This document shows positions 56,920 to 64,000 of a stretch of 64,000 nucleotides of DNA, in pieces. This stretch comes from Thozetella sp. PMI_491. Its lineage: Eukaryota > Ascomycota > Sordariomycetes > Chaetosphaeriales > Chaetosphaeriaceae. Position numbers and translations under genes: made by a program. The DNA lies in contig MU270026.1 of assembly GCA_021432635.1 (NCBI GenBank), positions 399,311 through 463,310 on the forward strand, read 5' to 3'. Every line of letters begins with the position of its first letter. The first letter of the stretch is position 1. A model generated the notes under the pieces. The model did no database searches, was not told the DNA's origin, and saw only the letters and a list, made by a program, of their open reading frames with translations.

Positions 56920-57560
56920 CTAGCGAAATAGACTCACGTCTTGGCACCAGTAGATAGTGTCGCATGCCTCTCCATCGTAGCTGAACATGTAGACGTCGCT
57001 GTCTTTCTTGCAGACCATGTCATTAAACCCGTTAGATCCACTCCTGGGAGTTCATCAGCTTGGTTTTTTCATAAAGACCCTGTTAAGAGGATAGACTAGA
57101 TATATATGGGTAGAAAGAGGTCGAGCATCACGCACCCAACGTCAGTGCCATAGGGCTTAGTGTTCGAGCCACTGGCAATGTTCCAAGTAAAGCTGACGCC
57201 AGAAGGGAACGTGCAGCCCCCGGACGTCTCCCAGGTAAACCAGGAGCCCAGGGACTTGATACAAATGTCGTTTGACGGGATGTTGTTGTTACCAAAGCAG
57301 ACAGAGTCGCTTGAGCAGTACTATTCAAGTTTCGCAGGTGAGCACTTTTACCCAGTGGGATATTCCAGGAGACATGAACCGCGTGAATGAGCACGTACGA
57401 CGACAAGTGAGATCCTGGTGCCTCCACTGCAGTTGACAAGATGGACACTCTCGCCTGCCGGGGGCGGCGGGCCTCGCTTGACCACGGCCTCCAAGCCGGT
57501 CGGGCTGGCGATTGTTTGATAGGCTAGCGCCAGAAGGACGAAGGCAGATGGGAAATACAT
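56920..57560 (-). CDS. Small cysteine-rich secreted protein
   Basis: Three exons on minus: 57560-57399, 57320-57136 and 57043-56920, phases agreeing, 156 residues. A signal peptide (YFPSAFVLLALAYQTIAS) is followed by a KR site that may be a Kex2 cleavage point (EAVVKRGPPPP). The mature part has eight cysteines: HLVNCSGG, YCSSDSVC, NDICIKSLG, SGGCTFPSG, DMVCKK, GEACDTIYWC. That makes four likely disulphides. Small size, signal peptide and paired cysteines are the profile of fungal effectors and antimicrobial or surface proteins; no specific family is recognised. The last exon is read through to a TAG at 56920 (VSLFR after QD), but GTGAGT directly after QD is a good donor, so a fourth exon near 56855 is possible. 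Confidence 0.7.
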
Positions 57561-58946
57561 CTTGAAGTTTTGGAGGCGCGGGGACTTGGTGTTTGAATGT
57601 GTCGGTGAGCGGAAGGTGTCGTACTGGGTTGTGAGTGAGTTGTGAGTGAAAGTTGTGCTGTTCTTTCACTTCTCAAGAGATCTTTGCCATACTTATAGTC
57701 TTGGCGTGGCACTATTTTAGGTCCGAAATACTCAACATAGTCTTCTGGTGGCCTCCAACTAGCTTCATCTACAATACGAGCTCGTGCTTGTTCTCGCATT
57801 TCCATAGCAAACAGAACAACTGCGAAATTACGAATGTGTTCGAAGGTTGCTGCCTTCTCTAGAAGGTGCCACAGAGTGCTCAAGGACGGGCGGATGCGTG
57901 CTGGAGACATACTCAACAACGGCTGTTCTAGTGGGCATAGCTGACTATGCAGAGTAGCACCCGGTACGAGCCTACTGGTCGGCCTCTGGCCGGCATTGGC
58001 TGGGTCTTGGCACTCGGATCTGTTGTGTCAGCTGATGAAGTCAGCCGCCTCAGGGGCCCAGCCAACTGGGCCAATGTACCATATTGCCATTTCTGGGATT
58101 CTTGCGAGTGTGATCTTTGTACACCACGAAGACTCTTGAACTTCGCTCGCAGTTCGCGCTCGATATTTTGGGCTAATCACTTGTTGGATGAAGGAACTGC
58201 AGGACTTTGCATGAGAGCTGGAAGTTGAGAAGAAGGCAACTTGTCCACAACTGCCCTATATTTGAGTGATCGATGGCCATCCCATCAGCTAGAATCCAAT
58301 TGTGGGTAGTCCCCTGAAAACGCCACATTGGTTGGTCCAACGGCACGCTCCCACATCAAAAAATCTGTGATGTGATTCAGGCCATATTCCGGGAGCTCCC
58401 TCATTCAATTGTTAACCTCGAAACTGATTCGGTTGACAAGCTGAAGACATTTTCAGAGTTAAGGCATGCCTGGACTCTGTAGAGCATGTCACTCTGTCCA
58501 GAATGACTACCTAAGGCGGCTGGCCTCCAAGAGATTTCTCTACCCCGCCGTGCACTAATGCCGGAAAGCTATACGTGCAGGCCCGGAAAGGCCGGAGTAA
58601 AGCGACCCGACCAGAAGAGGCCAGACGGATGCGGGCCGGCGTCCCCAACTTTCGCTAGGGCCGGAAAGAGCATGGATGGGAATGGTTCTCCCTTCCCGCG
58701 AACCCACACATCACATCTTAGGTAATCTAGCATTACCGGGTGAAGAGATACCGAGACTCGGCTTGGGTCTCTGCAACCAGCGTCATGGCCGGGTCCCGGA
58801 ATCAGCTTGTGAGCTCTGCATCTTAGCCACCTGAGACTTATCAAAAGCCTGGATTTTCTACCTACCGAGCAGTTCTATATATCGGGCGGATCTCATCATT
58901 CCGAATAATCCAAGCCAAGTCAGACCATACCATCCTGTAACAGACT
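57561..58946. other. Intergenic DNA, no gene recognised
   Basis: Upstream of the small secreted protein (minus) and of the second PhyH gene (plus), so two promoters must lie here. No coding pattern; short minus frames near 57524-57919 lack motifs. Confidence 0.45.
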
Positions 58947-59883
58947 ATGGCCCCGTACCCCGCATCGGCCGCGAAGCCAAACGAGTCCTTCGTTTACACC
59001 AACCCAAAGACACCCTTCAAATATCTCACTCATGAAGAGGCCGAGAACTTTGTGAATAAAGGGTGGCTTCATGTCCCGAATGCCATCAATCAGGACATGG
59101 TATCCAAATGGATGGCCGATCTCTGGGTACGTAGCGGTTACGACGAGCATGACAAGTCGACCTGGAAGCTTGAGTACCTGCACATGCCTTTCCACCGCCA
59201 AGTGCGGTACGAAGAGTTCGCTCCGGAGGCTTTCAAAAAAATCACCGAGATCATCGGAGGCGAGGAAAATTGGGACCCGGAGCGGGAGAGGTGGGTTGGC
59301 GATAACTTCATTACCAACTTTGGTTCAGAGGCGAGATCGAACGAGACCGTTGAAAAGACTCCCAAGGAGAAGAGCGGTTGGCATTGCGACAATGACTGGT
59401 TCCGCCAATTCCTCGATTCTTCCGGGACTGCCCTGACAGTCATCAACTGCTTCACAGATATTCCGCTTCGTGGTGGTGGTACCTGGCTCTGCGAAGACGG
59501 GTTAGCCAGTTCGTGTCCCCTACTCGTCCAGTTATTATGTACTTACTCTCACCCCCTACTAACACTCAAAAATAGGCGTTTGTAAATACCTCTACGATCA
59601 TCCTGAGGGACTAGAACCTGCTCTGACCGCTGGTGACCTCGCCCACGGGGTTTATGAGTGCGACATCTTCGCTACCGTCGAGGCGAAGAAAGGCGATGTC
59701 TTCATCTTACACGGGTTGTTGCCCCATGCCGCGAGCTACAATTATCTCCACTACGCTCGCGTCATCACCAACAGCCACGTTACACTTCAAGAACCTCTTA
59801 AGCTCGATCGATCAGATAACAACTACGTAAGTGAGCTTTCGTGTTCGCCGCTGCGATGCAGATTGCATCACGCCACTTGTTGA
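58947..59883 (+). CDS. PhyH-type dioxygenase, apparently 3'-truncated
   Basis: Exon 1 58947-59508 and exon 2 59576-59883. The donor A-GTTCGT at 59509 is weak but gives CEDGLASVCKYLYDHPEG exactly, while the stronger-looking GTTAGC three codons earlier breaks frame. ENFVNKGWLHVPNAINQDMV opens the PhyH domain. KSGWHCDNDWF holds H146 and D148, and YNYLHYARVITNSHV holds H246 and the arginine, so the metal site is complete. After DRSDNNY at 59826 there is a normal GTAAGT, but no in-frame exon follows. Instead repeat-like DNA begins at about 59890. Read through, the protein gains 18 residues and ends at 59883 (289 residues), while relatives go on for another 20-60. I infer loss of the last exon through insertion of the mobile DNA on the right. 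Confidence 0.75.
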
Positions 59884-61379
59884 ACGAGGGTTTATAAACT
59901 AGCGATCCTACGCTGTAAACTAGCATTTAAGTGCTGTATTTAACGATCCATCGCGTGGATTTTACCTGTAGTTAGTTTGCCACTACCTGTATGTTTGCCA
60001 CTATTTTGCCACCCAACGGCGCTGCCGTACGTGGATAAATAGCTGGCCAGCCAGCCAGCTTCCAAAGCAGCTGGTTAAGCAAGCATCTCTCTTTCAATCC
60101 CTCGTTTACTAGCCAATATAGCTAAATACTAGCCTACGCTTTCACCATATCCTCGTCGGTCCCATACTAGCTCATAGAATCACTGCATACACAGTATCGT
60201 ACGATGCTTCATACGACACACTCCACCAGGCTTGCAGGACAGCTCAGCCGTCTGCTATTATGCGAGGTTTTTTGTCTAATTAACGCAGTGTTCGCTCAAC
60301 CAGCGGTAAACTATTTTTGGACCCGGCAGTCAAGCTTTTCTCCGCAGAGGCGACGTCATCGAGACTTGCAGAGGCCAAACTCGTCGGATTGATCGGCAAT
60401 AGAAGGTGATATATCACAATGTGAAATGGCGGCGTGTGGCTACCTTTTCACTTGCATCGGAGCTGGCCCCAACCAATAGTAGAAGGTAATTAGTCAGGCG
60501 GTGTAGCCGATGCTTAGCACTTTCACACCACAAACCTAGTAACGCCCGCCACATCTCCCACAATAAGGCGATTGCCGCCCACTGAGACTTCTGAGTTATA
60601 CTGCGAGTCAGCATGCCTCGGATACCAAGGGACAAAGATGTTCCATGCGGGCGGGAAGCCAAAAGATGGGTTTCTCCGGGAGCGTCCTCGGCTAGCTGAC
60701 TGGCATGAACGCCTGCTGTGATCGAGATGTCATACGCAGCTACGTGGTTTAAAAGAAGGCACCACAAATTGCATACCGACCTCATCTTAAACCTGTCTAA
60801 TCATAATTGGTTGTTAGATGTCGCGTCCGACGAGTCCCCAAGCGGCCTCTTGGGGGTTTCTGAGCTCGGTAGTTGGACAAAAGCCGTCGGATGCGGCGTA
60901 GGAGTCTGAAGAGACACAACCCCAGAGACGGGGCTCTCCGCGTCCCTGCGATATCCGGAAGAGTTCGCGAAGCTGTTCATGCTGCGAAGCCGTAAGGGTT
61001 GAGGGAAAAGGCTATCGGTCGAGGTCGGATTCGTCAGAGTCCATGGCAGAATCAGCCTTAGCGGATCACTGCGAAGGGCGCCATGGCCTGTCTTTGAGCT
61101 AATGGTGAGGAGGACTTGAACGGCTGGTAAAAAAAATATAAAAAAATAAATAAAAAATAAATGGAATACAAGACCCTGCAATCTCGTGTTCCGTCTCCAG
61201 TTTTGTCAGACGTGTGAACAGCGATAGGAAGGATTATCCGCCTGTGATTTGGCCCGTACGCAGCCCAACTTTGCAGCTGCTGGCAAACCTTGTCAGGGTG
61301 GAGCGGATAAGCTCGTACTTTGCTGGCGCGTTGGGAGCCATGTTTTGACGCCCATTCCTCGGCATTCCGCCGATGCCCC

Positions 61380-61501
61380 TTCCAGCAGCATCGCTGGCAA
61401 ACGCATGTTGCAGCGCCGCTTGGCTGCGACTCCTCCCTGCTTCCAGCAGCATCGCTGGCAAGCTCACGTTGCAGCTCCGCTTGGCTGCGACTCCTCCCTG
61501 C
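61380..61501. repeat. 61-base tandem duplication
   Basis: TTCCAGCAGCATCGCTGGCA opens both copies, at 61380-61440 and 61441-61501, and each ends GACTCCTCCCTGC. They differ at only four positions in the middle. Each copy also holds an internal hairpin (CCAGC...GCTGG). A recent slippage or element-internal repeat. Confidence 0.85.
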
Positions 61502-61636
61502 TATCGCCACTGGCGCAAGGCCATCACGTGACTGGTTGACCCCGAGACCGGTAAATCGCCTGTGTCAGTCAATCGACGGTCTCTAACCGCATATAGTTTA
61601 ACCCATCGGGTAAGACTGTGTCAGCCACCGACCCCG

Positions 61637-61701
61637 GGTCCTCGCACCCACCTTATCCGACCCCGGTCCTCGCACCCAACTTATCGGTCCTCACACCCAC
61701 C
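61637..61701. repeat. Three spaced copies of GGTCCTCGCACCCA
   Basis: Copies at 61637-61656 (with CCTTAT), 61665-61684 (with ACTTAT) and 61686-61701 (CTCACACCCACC). Short near-terminal repeats like this are common in ends of DNA transposons, where transposase binds. Confidence 0.6.
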
Positions 61702-61950
61702 ATAGCCTAATTAGGAAATGCCACCCCCACTAAATTTAGCTGGCCAGCGCCATCAGCTCCACAACCAGTAAATATCACGAGATCCATCAATCGAGACCAC
61801 TCGCTGGCGAGCCAGACAGCCCCAAATCGCTCAAAAACGAGGTCTTTTCGTTTTACTCAATTTACTATGCGTTTTTAGCTTAGTCAGCTAGTTTATAGCT
61901 TCTAAACTATCCCCCCATACTGGCCACCCCGGCCCCGAGCTCTCCGGAGA

Positions 61951-64000
61951 CTACCGCTTGCTGGCGGTGCCGGAGCTGGCGCTGGAGTAATAATGAGGCC
62001 GTTCACACTCTGTTATTCCCCCTGTTGAGAGGCTGCTCCTCGGCGGCGGCGTGGTTGCCGTGGGGGGCATCGTGTGCTGCCTCACACCTCGTACTGTTGC
62101 TTGTTGGCTGGGGGCCATTCCTCGTACGCCAGCCACGTACTCGTACTGGATCGCGTTCCCCACGAAGCTCTAGATCCTCCGCCGGCAGCAGCTGCTCCCC
62201 ATATAGATTCCAGTGGGCGTTGATTTGCCCCATATGTAGTGGCTGATGAAGGAGAAGCTCACGATGGACCATATGGCGGCAGGGGAGGCCATACTGGCGA
62301 GCAAAGGCCCCGAGCAGTCTGTTGCCTCCTCCTCTTTTAAGATCCATCCCTCCGCGGCTGTGATCTCGTCGAGTATCAACGCCAATCCTGTATATCCGAC
62401 TCGGTATCGTAGGTGTGTTAATAAGTGGTGGCGATACTGGTGAAGGAGCACTTTTCACTCCTTCGTAAGCAGGTGTTCATACCGCTTCTTAAGACGATCT
62501 AGTGCTTCCTCAACAGCGTGGAGTAAGGTATTGAGGCCAATGTTGCGACTGCTTACAAAGCGCTTAAGGGCGCTATGGAGACCCTCTGTATGGGACGACG
62601 CCTTGATACCGAAGTTGCAATGGTTTTTGGTGTGGAAGTGCGCGAACTCGTATCGCTAGGGGAAGTAGGTCGTCTTAAGATAGTAAATAAGGTCAGGCTG
62701 GTCCTCAAACTCGCGGCGGAGGACCAACCACGCCGCCAGGATACCATCGGCATTATTAAGCCAACACCACCCACTCCCACTTGGTGCCTTCCCTCTTCTA
62801 TATATCCTCTCGCGCGTGTGCCCAGTCGGCGTTTTGCTCTGGAGTTTGCGGAGACCGTGATCGTCGATCATCATGGTAGCAGTACGGCGAGCAAGACTCT
62901 CACTGGCGCCAGGGTCGTCCTCTTGAGAGTCAGGGCGAAGATGGCTACCATCGCCACCAGCTTCCACCACAAGAGTCCCCTCAAGAGGGCCGTGCCACTT
63001 CTTTTTAACGTTATAGGCAATGTTCTTTATAATATACCATATATAAAGCTGGTGCTAGGCGTCAGTAAAGGAAGCTTAAAGGGCGTGCTTAAAGGCTTTG
63101 TCAAAGTCTGTAACAATAACCTGGGGGCGTGTGATTTAGTAGTTCCTAATGATCGTGATAAGCTGGTCGAGTGCCTATTGGAAGGAAGCTTCCTTCTCGC
63201 CACTAAGTAAGCAGTAGGCAAAGTTGCTGGTAGTGTGGAGGTTGGTTATTGTAGAGATCTGTAATAGTGGCATATCAAACTGGTTGACTTTGTATGTGTA
63301 ATCCATAGACCAGAGGTCAGAGTTCCACTTCCACATACTAATACACCAGTTATAGGTCTAAAAGACCTCTCTATAATGCTAGTCTCATCGTTCCAGTATA
63401 TTGTCTAGGTAATATTAGACTGTGATTCAAGCTCGTGGAGGAACTGTTGTATGGGCGTGAGATCTCCTGCTGCTTCACCACGCTTCCTCCTGACAACGTT
63501 CCGTATATCTTGTGGTGTGATAGAGATCTTATACTGCTTTGAGATTAGGGAGGCAATGTCGCCTGAGGTCATCAACAAGTGCTGAGTGAAGAACCAGACG
63601 TCGTCGTCAATAGCTGTGGTCCGGTATCTAGTACGATTTATAGTAAGGAGGGAGCCATTGTCAGCCATATCGTGGTTGTGTGTATGATCTCGGAGGATAA
63701 GTTGCCACTGGTCGGGGAAAGAGAGCTTCGCATACGCGCTCCAGGGGCAATCTTTCCTCCTAGATTCCACGCGACGCTTCCCCTCAACTGCCTGGGAAGG
63801 TTGCTTCCTCCCCTCCGAGCACTCGAGATCATAGCGACGGTAAGCTTTAGTCTGAGGATCCTGGTTTTTACTGCGTCGAATGGCGACAGCAAAGCCGATC
63901 GCCTGCGTGGTGGCCGTGAGGGCAGTCTGGAGAGCCTCAAAAGATGGGAATCGTTGCTCGCAGATCCTCTCGAGGTGTGGGTCGGGGCTGTCGTTGTTGG
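61951..64000 (-). pseudogene. MULE-type transposase, inactivated, truncated by the window edge
   Basis: From the right edge the minus strand encodes LERICEQRFPSFEALQTAL, SKNQDPQTKAYRRYDLECSE, DCPWSAYAKLSFPDQWQLIL and RDHTHNHDMADNG, a FAR1/WRKY-like zinc domain as in Mutator-like transposases. Then SLISKQYKISITPQDIRNVV and, near 63254-63312, DLWSMDYTYKVNQFDMPLLQ, the MULE core with its first catalytic aspartate. QVIVTDFDKAFKHAL gives the second, and GIKASSHTEGLHSALKRFV lies downstream near the third acidic residue. In-frame stops interrupt it at sites like SF-stop-ALDQL, NY-stop-ITRPQ, HAL-stop-ASFTD and TDA-stop-HQL, mostly TAA/TAG where glutamine codons fit. A shift near 63370 is also needed. 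It is a dead element with the look of RIP. Confidence 0.8.

Larger units (their letters stand above)
59884..61950. mobile_element. Repeat-rich DNA, probably transposon-derived non-coding part
   Basis: No gene can be supported. The sequence shows hallmarks of element ends: related words (AAACTAGC, TTTATAGC, AGCTGGCCAGCC), a 61-base tandem duplication, three spaced repeats of GGTCCTCGCACCCA near 61640-61700, and an abrupt start directly behind the truncated PhyH exon. It adjoins the MULE transposase and may be its long terminal region, or a separate nested element. No terminal inverted repeat could be matched by eye because the other end lies outside the window. Confidence 0.45.

Noticed and set aside
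56440-56931. 163-codon + frame
   Set aside because: No motif or codon pattern; overlaps the possible 3' end of the secreted-protein gene on the other strand.
1-64000. CRISPR arrays or prokaryotic operons
   Set aside because: Spliceosomal introns throughout show a fungal nuclear genome; no regularly spaced repeats were seen.

Overview
The window reads as nuclear DNA of a filamentous ascomycete (Pezizomycotina). Most genes are split by GT-AG introns of about 48-80 bases, often with CTAAC/CTGAC-like branch sites. The protein families are typical of moulds: Zn2Cys6 regulators, a HET remnant, TPR/ankyrin remnants, secreted glycoside hydrolases, a class II peroxidase and small cysteine-rich proteins. 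There is no operon structure, and several genes carry C-to-T type nonsense codons of the kind repeat-induced point mutation (RIP) leaves. Exon borders below were worked out by hand from reading frame, splice signals and family motifs.

Layout. 1-8 kb: an NmrA-like protein, a secreted GH30 galactanase-type enzyme, a GNAT acetyltransferase and a secreted GH128 glucanase-type enzyme, all on +. 9-17 kb: a dead fungal transcription factor, a six-exon secreted type I phosphodiesterase, a TPR fragment next to an AT-rich tract, and a large membrane glycoprotein gene with an apparent one-base frameshift. 18-31 kb: a 641-residue F-box-like protein, an ankyrin fragment, a secreted DUF4874-type protein, a class II peroxidase, a dead HET gene, a membrane-anchored propeller-like protein and a four-TM protein. 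32-43 kb: a compact metabolic group consisting of a cupin, a DapA-family aldolase/lyase, an amino-acid permease, a Zn2Cys6 regulator, a DUF3830 protein and a TauD-type dioxygenase. 46-59 kb: a thaumatin-like secreted protein, a decayed TPR gene, a CocE-type serine hydrolase, two PhyH-type dioxygenases (the second lacks its usual 3' end), a GNAT and an eight-cysteine secreted protein. 59.9-64 kb: repeat-rich DNA ending in a Mutator-like (MULE) transposase riddled with nonsense codons that runs off the window.

The most interesting unit is the 32.2-42.8 kb group. A lyase, an uptake protein, a DUF3830 protein and an oxygenase surround a dedicated regulator and share two divergent promoters, one holding paired GATA sites. 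I infer a nutrient-catabolism cluster, probably for a nitrogen-containing or sugar-acid compound, whose substrate cannot be read from the sequence. No rRNA, convincing tRNA or CRISPR array was seen.
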